Below are positions 1 to 6,426 of a stretch of 6,984 nucleotides of DNA, one piece after another. The stretch is from assembly GCA_001795165.1 (NCBI GenBank), contig MGNS01000036.1, positions 147 to 7,130 on the forward strand, in the 5' to 3' direction. The position numbers and the translations under genes were made by a program. The stretch's first letter is position 1; each line of letters opens with the position of its first letter. A model generated the notes under the pieces. The model did not search any database. It was given only the letters and a program-made list of their open reading frames with translations, and was not told where the DNA came from. Origin of the DNA: Chloroflexi bacterium RBG_16_57_11 (GTDB lineage Bacteria; Chloroflexota; Anaerolineae; Anaerolineales; UBA4823).

Positions 1-549
1 AACAACGCCGGGGTTAACTTCGTCAAGCCCACACTGGAGATGACTGTAGAAGACTGGGACCGGGTGGTAAATGTTGATCTGCGGGGTACATTTTTGTGCA
101 GTAAATATGCATTAGAACCAATGGTTAAAGCCGGTCATGGGAGTATCATTAACATTGCTTCAGTGCATACCCGAGCTACTCTGGGTGGCGCGGCACCTTA
201 CGCTGCCTCTAAGGGAGGGGTGATGCAGATGACTGCTTCGATGGCGATCGAGTTCGCCCCTTATGGTGTGCGGATTAACGCTCTCAGCCCCGGTCTGATC
301 GACACCGTGATCTGGAAGCAAATCCAGGATGTAGCGCAAGATAAGAATGCGGTTGTCCAGCACTGGATGGACAATATCCCCTTGGGTAGGGTCGGCACAC
401 CTCAGGAAATGGGGCGGGTGGCGCTCTTCCTCGCCTCAGACGAGGCCTCTTATGTGACCGGCGCAAACTTGCTGGCTGATGGCGGTATGACATCCCAACT
501 TATTAACAAGGAAAGATACGTTTCGCGTGCCCTGGAAGGCAAGTATTGA
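1..549 (+). CDS. Short-chain dehydrogenase/reductase (SDR), 5'-truncated by the window edge
   Basis: NAD(P)-dependent oxidoreductase of the classical SDR superfamily; the substrate is unknown but is probably a sugar, polyol or other hydroxy compound. The open frame runs into the window edge: the first codons read NNAG, the SDR motif that stabilises the central beta-sheet, so the ATG at 40 is internal and the Rossmann TGxxxGxG segment lies upstream. Counting from base 1, the catalytic tetrad is visible as Asn24 (in NVDLRG), Ser54 (INIAS), Tyr67 and Lys71 (YAASK, Tyr codon at 199-201). The family's RINALSPG segment and C-terminal ADGG follow. After ADGG there is a tail of about 19 residues, longer than in many SDRs. 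The gene ends at TGA 547-549, 112 bp before the cyclase gene in the same direction, with no clear terminator between them, so co-transcription is plausible. SDR membership is secure; the exact activity is not. Confidence 0.93.
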   Translation, partial: NNAGVNFVKPTLEMTVEDWDRVVNVDLRGTFLCSKYALEPMVKAGHGSIINIASVHTRATLGGAAPYAASKGGVMQMTASMAIEFAPYGVRINALSPGLIDTVIWKQIQDVAQDKNAVVQHWMDNIPLGRVGTPQEMGRVALFLASDEASYVTGANLLADGGMTSQLINKERYVSRALEGKY

Positions 550-661
550 TGATAACCTCCGTCGAGCCGATACGCCGCTGGTTGGAAGATCTCGTTGCGT
601 CGTACCGCCTACGCTGCGTCGGTGTTAAGGAAAGTACCCTATTGATATAGAGGAGGATGAT

Positions 662-1360
662 ATGTTACGACTGGTCGATTTATCCCTGGATATTTATGAC
701 AAGGCGCCAACCTTCTGGCCCGACCCGAAGACCGCGGTCATGCCGCATCTGAAGATCGAGAACCTGAACTACAACATTACCCAGTTGGTTATGAGCACCC
801 ACCTGGGAACGCACCTGGACGCACCCTACCATTTCTTCGATGATGGTCTGACCGTTGAGAACCTCGACGTTCGCCGAGGGTTTGGTCCAGCCCTGGTGCT
901 GGATTTCACCCATAAGGCGCGCAAAGATGAGATCACTGTTGAAGATCTGGAAGCTTACGGGGACAAGATTGGCAAAGGTAGTCGCTTGATTTTCCACACC
1001 GGCTGGGACAAAGTTTTCCCCAACCCGGATTATTTTGGCGAGCAGCCAGTGCTTGGGATCGAGACATGCAAATGGATGGCTCAGAAGGGTGTGATCTGTG
1101 TCGCGTTGGACACCCCTACCACCTACCCGTCTGAATACCTTGCCACCCACCACGCGCTGTTGAACAAGCAGGCCGAAATTCTGATCATCGAGGGGTTGCG
1201 TGGTCTGGAACGCCTGCAGAGCAAGGAGGTCATCTTGATAGCTCTGCCGCTGCGTATTGCTGGCCGCGATGGCGCCCCGTGCCGGGCAATGGCCATCGAT
1301 GGCGATATTGAGCCACTGAAGCCTCTGTTTGAGCAACTCGCCTTCAGCCTGGCTGATTAA
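662..1360 (+). CDS. Cyclase family protein (kynurenine formamidase-like metal-dependent hydrolase)
   Basis: A 232-residue protein of the cyclase/KynB-like family (PF04199 type), cytoplasmic, with no signal peptide. The hallmark motif HLGTHLDAPYHF is at residues 47-58, giving candidate metal ligands His47, His51 and Asp53 plus the conserved His57. A second part of the metal site appears as His163-His164 and Glu177 in a THHALL...IIEGL context, matching the late His and Glu ligands of KynB. HTGW (112-115) is another family motif. Length fits the family (about 200-260). The start is supported by AGGAGG at 651-656, five bases before the ATG. Family members hydrolyse amide or lactone-like bonds (N-formylkynurenine, isatin, others). 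Placed between an SDR and a sugar-type ABC importer and with no other tryptophan-pathway gene in view, a role on a lactone or cyclic product of the imported compound is my inference; true kynurenine formamidase is less likely. Confidence 0.88.
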   Translation: MLRLVDLSLDIYDKAPTFWPDPKTAVMPHLKIENLNYNITQLVMSTHLGTHLDAPYHFFDDGLTVENLDVRRGFGPALVLDFTHKARKDEITVEDLEAYGDKIGKGSRLIFHTGWDKVFPNPDYFGEQPVLGIETCKWMAQKGVICVALDTPTTYPSEYLATHHALLNKQAEILIIEGLRGLERLQSKEVILIALPLRIAGRDGAPCRAMAIDGDIEPLKPLFEQLAFSLAD

Positions 1361-1365
1361 TCCTA

Positions 1366-1386
1366 CCGGCAAATCACCCATGCCGG
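1366..1386 (+). repeat. Short inverted repeat between the cyclase and ATPase genes
   Basis: CCGGCA (1366-1371) and TGCCGG (1381-1386) are perfect 6-bp arms around a 9-base loop, six bases after the cyclase stop codon. No T-tract follows, so it is not an intrinsic terminator. It could be a weak processing or stabilising hairpin in the 53-bp gap, or chance. Confidence 0.3.
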
Positions 1387-1413
1387 CACACAACACCAGG
1401 ACGGTTTTGCGCA

Positions 1414-2943
1414 ATGACTGATCCCTCACCAGTACTCAAGACGAATGGCATCTATATGGCCTTCGGTGGGGTAGATGTGCTCAGGGATGTGACCTTTGAG
1501 ATCTACCCGGGCGAAGTTCATGGTTTGGTAGGTGAGAACGGGGCAGGGAAATCTACGTTGGCGAAGATCATTGCCGGCGTTCACCAGCCTCGCTCCGGAA
1601 CGGTCCAAATCAGCATTAATGGAGGCGGGCTATCCTCGGTCGAGATCCCTAACCCTCACGCCGCTACCCAACTGGGCATTGCCCTCATCCACCAGGAGCC
1701 TCTAACCTTCCCCGAGCTAGATGTGGCCGAAAACATCTTCATCGGTCGACAACCGATGACCCGGGGTTTCCACCGGGTTGACTGGTCGCAGATGTATCGC
1801 CGGTCCAACGAGATATTGAAGTCCTTGGGCGTTGAATTGGATCCACACCGCAAGGTGCGTGGCCTGTCCATCGCTGACCAGCAGATGGTTGAAATGGCTG
1901 GAGCGCTCTCTCAAGAGGCGCGCCTCCTGCTGATGGACGAGCCAACTGCTGCTTTGACACCCAATGAGGTGAAAGAGCTGTTCACCATTATGCGCAGGTT
2001 GCGCGATCAAGGCACAGCGATCGTCTTCGTCTCCCACCGGTTAGATGAGGTCTTCGAAATCTGTGACCGTATCACCGTCTTGCGGGATGGCGAGCTGATT
2101 GGCGTACGCAAGTCAACCGAAACCACGGTGGACGGGATCATTCGCATGATGGTTGGACGACCGCTTAGCGCCTTGTATGAACGTGGCGCAACCGCGAGCC
2201 AGGGTCGCACCTTACTGGAAGTCGACCGACTATCGCGCAATCGGAAATTCTACGATATCTCCTTCGATGTGCGGGCGGGCGAAATCGTCGGTTTGGCCGG
2301 GCTGGTCGGTTCTGGGCGAACAGAGGTTGCCCGGGCGTTATTTGGCACCCTTGACATAGACCAGGGCTCTGTCCGTATTGACGGTAAGGAAGTGCGCATC
2401 CACCATCCACGCCAGGCATTATCGGCGGGAATGATCTACCTGCCAGAAGACCGCCAGCACCACGGTCTCGTGATGCCTATGAGCGTCACCGAGAATACCA
2501 CCTTACCCATCCTGAGCCAGGTAGCGAATTGGGGCTGGCTACGCAATCAGAACGAGCACAAAATTACCCGGGATTATGTCGAGAAGCTACGCATTGTGCT
2601 GCGTAACATTGGCCAGCCGGTGCGAGAGCTTTCGGGCGGAAACCAGCAGAAAGTAGTGATCTCGAAATGGCTGCTCAGCCAGCCAAAGGTAATGATCCTG
2701 GATGAGCCGACACGTGGTATCGATATCGGCGCAAAATCCGAGGTTCATCACCTAATGGGTGAACTGGCAGCCCAAGGCATGGGTATATTGATGATCTCCT
2801 CCGAACTGCCAGAAATCCTGGCGATGAGCGACCGGATCCTGGTGATGAAACAGGGGCGCATCACCGGGCGCTTCACCAAAGCGGATGCAACCGCCGAAAA
2901 AATCATGGCGGCAGCTACCGGTCAGGTGATGGAAGGGGCGTAG
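1414..2943 (+). CDS. Sugar-type ABC importer ATP-binding protein (RbsA/LsrA/RhaT family, two ATPase domains)
   Basis: Cytoplasmic ATPase that powers the importer encoded by the next three genes. At 509 residues it has the usual length of fused double-ATPase CUT2 proteins. Domain 1: Walker A GENGAGKST (40-48, Lys46), Q-loop Gln94, signature LSIADQQ (151-157), Walker B LLLMDEPTAAL (171-181) and H-loop His208. Domain 2: a degenerate Walker A GLVGSGRTE (296-304), where Arg302 replaces the catalytic Lys; LPEDR (343-347); signature LSGGNQQ (406-412); Walker B ending DEPTRGID (430-437); and ISSELPE in place of the switch His. This asymmetry is normal for RbsA, MglA and LsrA, so it is not a defect. 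The start at 1414 gives the correct N-terminus, though its SD is weak (CCAGGA around 1396-1401). The stop lies six bases before the first permease start. Substrate specificity cannot be read from this subunit. Confidence 0.95.
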   Translation: MTDPSPVLKTNGIYMAFGGVDVLRDVTFEIYPGEVHGLVGENGAGKSTLAKIIAGVHQPRSGTVQISINGGGLSSVEIPNPHAATQLGIALIHQEPLTFPELDVAENIFIGRQPMTRGFHRVDWSQMYRRSNEILKSLGVELDPHRKVRGLSIADQQMVEMAGALSQEARLLLMDEPTAALTPNEVKELFTIMRRLRDQGTAIVFVSHRLDEVFEICDRITVLRDGELIGVRKSTETTVDGIIRMMVGRPLSALYERGATASQGRTLLEVDRLSRNRKFYDISFDVRAGEIVGLAGLVGSGRTEVARALFGTLDIDQGSVRIDGKEVRIHHPRQALSAGMIYLPEDRQHHGLVMPMSVTENTTLPILSQVANWGWLRNQNEHKITRDYVEKLRIVLRNIGQPVRELSGGNQQKVVISKWLLSQPKVMILDEPTRGIDIGAKSEVHHLMGELAAQGMGILMISSELPEILAMSDRILVMKQGRITGRFTKADATAEKIMAAATGQVMEGA

Positions 2944-2949
2944 CCAAGC

Positions 2950-3975
2950 ATGACGACGATCGAATCCATCCAAACCAAACAAAGCAGCCGCACCCTGGCC
3001 AACCAACTGGCGCGCTTTCGCGAGCTGGGGATTATCCTGTTCCTGGTGCTGATCGTGATCGGAGCAACGATCGCCCAGCCACGCTTTCTCAGTTCGTTCA
3101 ACCTGCGCTCGATCTTGCTATGGGTACCGCTGCTGACCGTAGTAGCGATGGGCGAGATGATGGTCATCATCACTCGCGGCATCGATGTCTCGGTCGGCTC
3201 TATCCTGGCGCTGGCAGGTATTATTGTCGGGATGATCTTCCGCGACTTCCCCGAATTCAATATCTACCTGGGCACACTGCTGGCAATTCTGATCGGGTTG
3301 GGACTGGGGGCGATCAATGGAGCGTTAATCGCCTGGGTAAAAATCCCGCCAGTGATCACCACGCTCGGCACGCTGAGCGCTTACCGCGGTCTGACTTTCA
3401 TCGTGAGCCAGGGGAGGCAGATCGACCCAAATCATGTGCCACGCTCTCTGATCCACTGGTCGCAGGTCGGTCCCTTGGGCATCAACCTGGTGCCCTGGGT
3501 GGTGGTCATCGCCGTGGTGGTTGCCATATTGACCTTTTTCTTCTTGCGCAGTTCCAAGGCAGGCCGGAATGTGTATGCAATCGGCGGTAACCAGGATGCC
3601 GCCACCCTGCGCGGCATCCCGGTGGCCTGGACTACTTTCCTCGTCTATGCCATCACCGGCGCTTTGGCGGGTCTGGCGGGGGTCCTGTATGCCTCTCGTT
3701 TCGGCTTTGTGAACCCCGGCGAGACGGGTGTGGGCTTCGAGCTGACGGCGATCGCGGCGGTGGTCATCGGCGGTACCAACGTCTTCGGCGGATCGGGGTC
3801 GGTTCTCGGCGTCGTGTTAGGCTGCTTGCTGTTGGGCACGATCAATGTGGCACTTTCAGTGCTGGGGATTGCTGCTACCTGGCAACTTGCAGTGTACGGA
3901 TTTGTCATCTTGCTGGCAGTGGTTGTGGATGCAATCATTCAGCGTGAGCTGCGACGGGCGAGTACTGGAGAATAA
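2950..3975 (+). CDS. ABC importer permease 1 (RbsC/LsrC/RhaP-like)
   Basis: Integral membrane permease of the CUT2/branched-chain type (BPD_transp_2), 341 residues with roughly ten hydrophobic segments starting near residue 25. The family signature TRGIDVSVG is at 75-83; an Arg where many RbsC proteins have Gly (GGIDLSVG) recalls the LsrC/RhaP branch from memory. Other family landmarks are LGTLSAYRG, GRNVYAIGGNQDAATLRGIPV (the cytoplasmic loop contacting the ATPase) and the late GGTNVFGGSGS loop. The SD is GGAAGGGG at 2931-2938, inside the end of the ATPase gene, and only six bases separate stop and start, so the two are translationally linked. It is expected to pair with the next gene's product to form a heterodimeric channel. 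The short hydrophilic N-terminus before the first membrane segment is normal. Confidence 0.94.
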   Translation: MTTIESIQTKQSSRTLANQLARFRELGIILFLVLIVIGATIAQPRFLSSFNLRSILLWVPLLTVVAMGEMMVIITRGIDVSVGSILALAGIIVGMIFRDFPEFNIYLGTLLAILIGLGLGAINGALIAWVKIPPVITTLGTLSAYRGLTFIVSQGRQIDPNHVPRSLIHWSQVGPLGINLVPWVVVIAVVVAILTFFFLRSSKAGRNVYAIGGNQDAATLRGIPVAWTTFLVYAITGALAGLAGVLYASRFGFVNPGETGVGFELTAIAAVVIGGTNVFGGSGSVLGVVLGCLLLGTINVALSVLGIAATWQLAVYGFVILLAVVVDAIIQRELRRASTGE

Positions 3976-3980
3976 CCGGC

Positions 3981-5048
3981 ATGAATAGCAAAGATACCTC
4001 AAACCTGGCAACTCAAACAGCCGCTCCACTGACCTCGGAACAGCGCACCTCCACTTCCCAACCTTACAGCCGCGCTAAAGAACTACTGCGTAGCCTGTTG
4101 TTACGCCCGGAAATTGTACCCCTGGTGTTATTGGTGCTGGCCTTCATCGGCGGCAGTTTGCTCTCGCCCTACTTCCTGGATCTGCGCTTCCTGCTGAATA
4201 ACACCTCGACGTATATCGAGATCGGGATCATGTCTCTGGGTATGGTGTTCATCATCATCAGTGGAGGCATCGACCTGTCGGTGGCATCCACGCTGGCGCT
4301 GGTGGCTTGTATAGCAGGAATAACCTACTTCGATCTGGGCGTTCCGATGGGCATCACCCTGGTCCTGGCGCTGATCCTGGGTGGGCTCTTAGGCTACGTG
4401 AACGGCTTGTTGGTGACCAGGTTAAAGCTGCCCTCTCTGGCGGTGACACTGGCTACGCTGGCGCTTTACCGCGGCTTGGCGAATATTCTGGTTGGCGACG
4501 ACTCGCGCCCCAAACTGGCCTGGAGCCGGGACATTGTCTTCCCGGACTGGTTTGTCGGTGTTAACCAGATCACCCTTATTGGCATTCCAGTCCCCCTGTT
4601 CATATTTCTCTTGCTGGCGGTCCTGCTAGGTTTGCTGCTGCATAAAACTGTCTTCGGACGTTGGGTCTACACCATCGGGAATAACAAAGAAGCCGCACGC
4701 TATTCGGGTGTTCCGGTAGAGTGGGTCGAGCGGGCGATCTTCACCCTAGCTGGATTCCTGTCAGGCCTGGCAGGTATGATCATGGTTTCTCGCTTGAGCG
4801 TGGCGCGTTACGACCACGCTCGTGGCTGGGAGCTGGATGTGATCACGGCGGTTGTCCTGGGCGGTGTGGATATCCGCGGGGGGCGCGGCAGTATGCTCGG
4901 TGCGGTGATCGCCTTTTTCCTGATTTTTGTCCTGCGTACCGGGATGGGAGTTGCCAATGTTAAGGCAGAAAGCCAGCTTTTCGTCATCGGCGTGCTGCTG
5001 ATCCTATCCGTGATCGTCTCGAATGTCATGAACCGTTTTCGCCGCTAA
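3981..5048 (+). CDS. ABC importer permease 2 (RbsC/LsrD/RhaQ-like)
   Basis: Second, clearly different permease of the same family, 355 residues. It carries SGGIDLSVAS at 94-103 (Ala in place of the usual Gly after SV), LATLALYRG, GRWVYTIGNNKEAARYSGVPV (ATPase-contacting loop) and GGVDIRGGRGS near the C-terminus, ending in a basic RFRR. The first about 45 residues are hydrophilic and rich in Ser, Thr and Gln, a longer cytoplasmic N-terminus than permease 1 has. The SD GGAG (3967-3970) lies in the end of the preceding gene, ten bases from the ATG, and the gap between the genes is five bases. Two distinct permeases beside one double ATPase is the arrangement of Lsr and Rha importers rather than of ribose or galactose systems, which normally use one permease as a homodimer. 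Confidence 0.93.
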   Translation: MNSKDTSNLATQTAAPLTSEQRTSTSQPYSRAKELLRSLLLRPEIVPLVLLVLAFIGGSLLSPYFLDLRFLLNNTSTYIEIGIMSLGMVFIIISGGIDLSVASTLALVACIAGITYFDLGVPMGITLVLALILGGLLGYVNGLLVTRLKLPSLAVTLATLALYRGLANILVGDDSRPKLAWSRDIVFPDWFVGVNQITLIGIPVPLFIFLLLAVLLGLLLHKTVFGRWVYTIGNNKEAARYSGVPVEWVERAIFTLAGFLSGLAGMIMVSRLSVARYDHARGWELDVITAVVLGGVDIRGGRGSMLGAVIAFFLIFVLRTGMGVANVKAESQLFVIGVLLILSVIVSNVMNRFRR

Positions 5049-5070
5049 GTTGACCAGAGATCAGCACTTA
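5046..5070 (+). repeat. Imperfect hairpin overlapping the permease 2 stop codon
   Basis: TAAGT (5046-5050) pairs with ACTTA (5066-5070), and inside it TGA (5051-5053) pairs with TCA (5061-5063), leaving a two-base GC bulge and a 7-base loop. The stem is AT-rich and weak and has no T-tract, so I do not call a terminator. It sits ten bases upstream of the orphan SD-like element and may mark a boundary between the permease and binding-protein segments of the mRNA. Confidence 0.25.
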
Positions 5071-5079
5071 AGGAGTATT

Positions 5080-5093
5080 GAAAGGAGGTGGTC
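5080..5093 (+). promoter_or_regulatory. Orphan extended Shine-Dalgarno sequence (STAB-SD-like)
   Basis: GAAAGGAGGTGGTC matches 13 of 14 positions of the sequence complementary to the general bacterial 16S rRNA 3' tail (GAAAGGAGGTGATC). No ATG, GTG or TTG occurs at a usable distance downstream; the following bases contain none until about 25 bases on. The real SD of the binding-protein gene is a separate AAGGAGG at 5158-5164. GAAAGGAGG is also the core of the STAB-SD element of Bacillus thuringiensis cry3A, where 30S binding protects a processed mRNA from 5' exonuclease. A similar role here is inference. Confidence 0.45.
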
Positions 5094-5112
5094 GAACTAA
5101 CCCATCGTTCAC

Positions 5113-5140
5113 TTGTGCACGCTTTCGATAGAACTATCCT
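5113..5140 (+). promoter_or_regulatory. Weak candidate internal promoter before the binding-protein gene
   Basis: TTGTGC (5113-5118) and TATCCT (5135-5140) are spaced by 16 bases and each match four of six consensus positions. Transcription would begin near 5147 and give a very short leader with the SD at 5158-5164. Extra transcription of a binding-protein gene would make sense because it is needed in excess over the membrane subunits. The matches are too weak to be firm. Confidence 0.2.
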
Positions 5141-5171
5141 AAATCAGACAACAATTCAAGGAGGATCGTAA

Positions 5172-6275
5172 ATGCGTACAAACAAACTGTATATCGGCGC
5201 CGTGCTGATGATCATTTTCAGTCTGGTATTGAGCGCCTGTGGAACAACCGCGACGCCAACGCCGCCGCCTGAGCCGGTTAAGACAGAAGCACCTCAACAA
5301 CCGGAACAGCCTGCCGCCAAGCCCGGGGAGGGGATCGATATCGTCTACATCCCCAAGAACACGGGCAACCCGTACTTTGACTCGATCATCCGCGGCTTTG
5401 AGCAGGCCTGTCTCGAGCTAGGCTGCAACTTCACTACTACCGCTCCAGCCACGGCCGAAGCCACATCGCAAATCCCCTTTGTCGAAGAGCAGATCCAGCG
5501 GGGCGTCGATGTGCTGGCAATCTCGCCCAACAGCCCAGACGCGTTGAATGATGTATTCGATCGCGCTCGCAAAGCGGGCATCACCGTGATGATCGTCAAT
5601 TCCGATGTCCCGGGCAATGAGGCGCACCGCGACCTGGCTATTCTGCCGATGGATTTCGACATCACCGGCTCCAGTCAGGTTGAGCTGATGGGCTCGCTGA
5701 TTGACTACAAAGGTAAGATCGCCGTCTTGAGCGCCACTGCCGATGCCCCCGACCAGAACTTTTGGATTGAGGGAATGAAAGAGGCTCTTAAGGATCCGAA
5801 GTATAAGGATATGGAGCTGGTTGCAGTGGTCTACGGCGACGACGATCCGCAGAAGAGCCTGACCGAGTGTGAAGGCCTGTTGTCCAACTACCCTGACTTG
5901 CGTGGCATCATTGCCCCCACCACGGTTGGCGTGGCGGCGGCTGCCCAGTGCGTCGAGTCGGCTGGCGTCTTCCCCGGCGGCCCGAACGCTGTCGGCGAAG
6001 GCTTGCAGGTGACTGGTCTGGGCACCCCCAACCAAATGCGCGCTTTCATCGAAAGCGGCGTGGTGGATGCCTTCGCTCTGTGGAGCCCTTATGACGAGGG
6101 TTACCTGGCTGGCAACCTGGCGCCGCAAATCCGCAACGGTCTAGTCAAGCCGGCACCCGGCGCTAAGTTCACCATCCCCAACCTGGGTGATCGCGAGTTC
6201 CGCGAGAATAACGTGATCATCACCGGGCCGCCGGTTGTGTTCACCAAGGAAAACATCGGCAACTTCGACTTCTAA
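5172..6275 (+). CDS. Substrate-binding lipoprotein of the ABC importer (LsrB/RhaS-like, periplasmic-binding-protein type 1 fold)
   Basis: Surface-anchored receptor that captures the ligand for the importer, 367 residues. A signal peptide ends in the lipobox LSAC with lipid-anchor Cys23. A Thr/Pro/Glu/Gln-rich tether (about 25-54) follows, then a PBP1 sugar-binding domain (about 55-367) starting IDIVYIPKN. The C-terminus GPPVVFTKENIGNFDF resembles the ends of LsrB proteins. Aligned by eye to LsrB, the AI-2 contact residues correspond to Lys62, Asp145, Asp194, Gln195 and Pro249, with Thr251 where LsrB has Ala. The segments VVYGDD and APTTVGV (249-254 region) are instead RhaS-like. Four cysteines remain in the mature domain (80, 85, 233, 260). 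The start is fixed by AAGGAGG at 5158-5164, seven bases before the ATG. A 123-bp leader separates it from permease 2, the largest gap among the transporter genes. Ligand could be AI-2, rhamnose or another sugar. Confidence 0.93.
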   Translation: MRTNKLYIGAVLMIIFSLVLSACGTTATPTPPPEPVKTEAPQQPEQPAAKPGEGIDIVYIPKNTGNPYFDSIIRGFEQACLELGCNFTTTAPATAEATSQIPFVEEQIQRGVDVLAISPNSPDALNDVFDRARKAGITVMIVNSDVPGNEAHRDLAILPMDFDITGSSQVELMGSLIDYKGKIAVLSATADAPDQNFWIEGMKEALKDPKYKDMELVAVVYGDDDPQKSLTECEGLLSNYPDLRGIIAPTTVGVAAAAQCVESAGVFPGGPNAVGEGLQVTGLGTPNQMRAFIESGVVDAFALWSPYDEGYLAGNLAPQIRNGLVKPAPGAKFTIPNLGDREFRENNVIITGPPVVFTKENIGNFDF

Positions 6276-6303
6276 ACCCCGGTTTGTTTTAGCAAGACTG
6301 CTT

Positions 6304-6341
6304 TGGGGAGTGGTTCCAGCCGAATGGCGGATCACTCCCCA
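6304..6341 (+). terminator. Terminator-like long hairpin after the transporter operon
   Basis: A 13-pair stem is formed by TGGGGAGTGGTTC (6304-6316) and GGATCACTCCCCA (6329-6341), with nine perfect outer pairs and two G-U wobbles further in. A two-base bulge and an inner GCC-GAAT-GGC hairpin (6319-6328) continue it. It begins 29 bases after the binding-protein stop codon. The tail CTTCTCTT starts a few bases beyond the stem and is only moderately T-rich, so an intrinsic terminator is likely but not certain; it could also protect the 3' end of the operon mRNA. Confidence 0.6.
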
Positions 6342-6383
6342 GGCCTTCTCTTGGTTACGAAACCCCGCTGGCTGGGCAAGTCC

Positions 6384-6413
6384 TTGCGAAAAATTCAGCG
6401 TTCATGATATAAA
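6384..6413 (+). promoter_or_regulatory. Candidate sigma-70-type promoter for the downstream lipoprotein gene
   Basis: TTGCGA (6384-6389, four of six consensus matches) and TATAAA (6408-6413, five of six) are separated by 18 bases. It lies after the operon's terminator-like hairpin and would start transcription near 6420, about 50 bases before the lipoprotein ATG. This supports the last gene being a separate transcription unit. Confidence 0.42.
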
Positions 6414-6426
6414 GTAGCTATTATTC

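Noticed and set aside
596..621. Direct repeat TGCGTCG (596-602 and 615-621) in the SDR-cyclase gap
   Set aside because: Seven-base repeat only; not palindromic and not positioned around a convincing promoter. Likely chance.
1380..1421. Short ATG frame of 13 codons overlapping the ATPase start codon
   Set aside because: No SD precedes it and the peptide has no regulatory codon pattern.
680..1429. Long minus-strand open frame (249 codons) opposite the cyclase gene
   Set aside because: It lies wholly over a gene with conserved motifs and a good SD; its translation has no recognisable domain. It is a codon-bias shadow.
1414..2943. Degenerate second Walker A (Arg302 for Lys) and missing switch His in domain 2 of the ATPase as possible gene decay
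   Set aside because: Both changes are normal in the RbsA/MglA/LsrA family, where the second site is catalytically weak.
5078..5131. TTG-started 17-codon frame behind AAGGAG at 5070-5075
   Set aside because: The SD-to-start spacing is only two bases and TTG is a weak start; a leader peptide cannot be excluded but is not supported.
5088..5171. Small GTG-started frame ending in TAA directly before the binding-protein ATG
   Set aside because: The GTG is part of the SD-like sequence itself, so that SD cannot serve it, and the 27-residue product has no notable features.
5418..6128. Minus-strand open frame of 236 codons opposite the binding-protein gene
   Set aside because: Antisense to a well-supported gene, with no family features in its product.
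6275..6296. AAAC-CCCG-GTTT mini-hairpin followed by GTTTT right after the binding-protein stop as terminator
   Set aside because: Only four weak pairs; the hairpin at 6304-6341 is much stronger.
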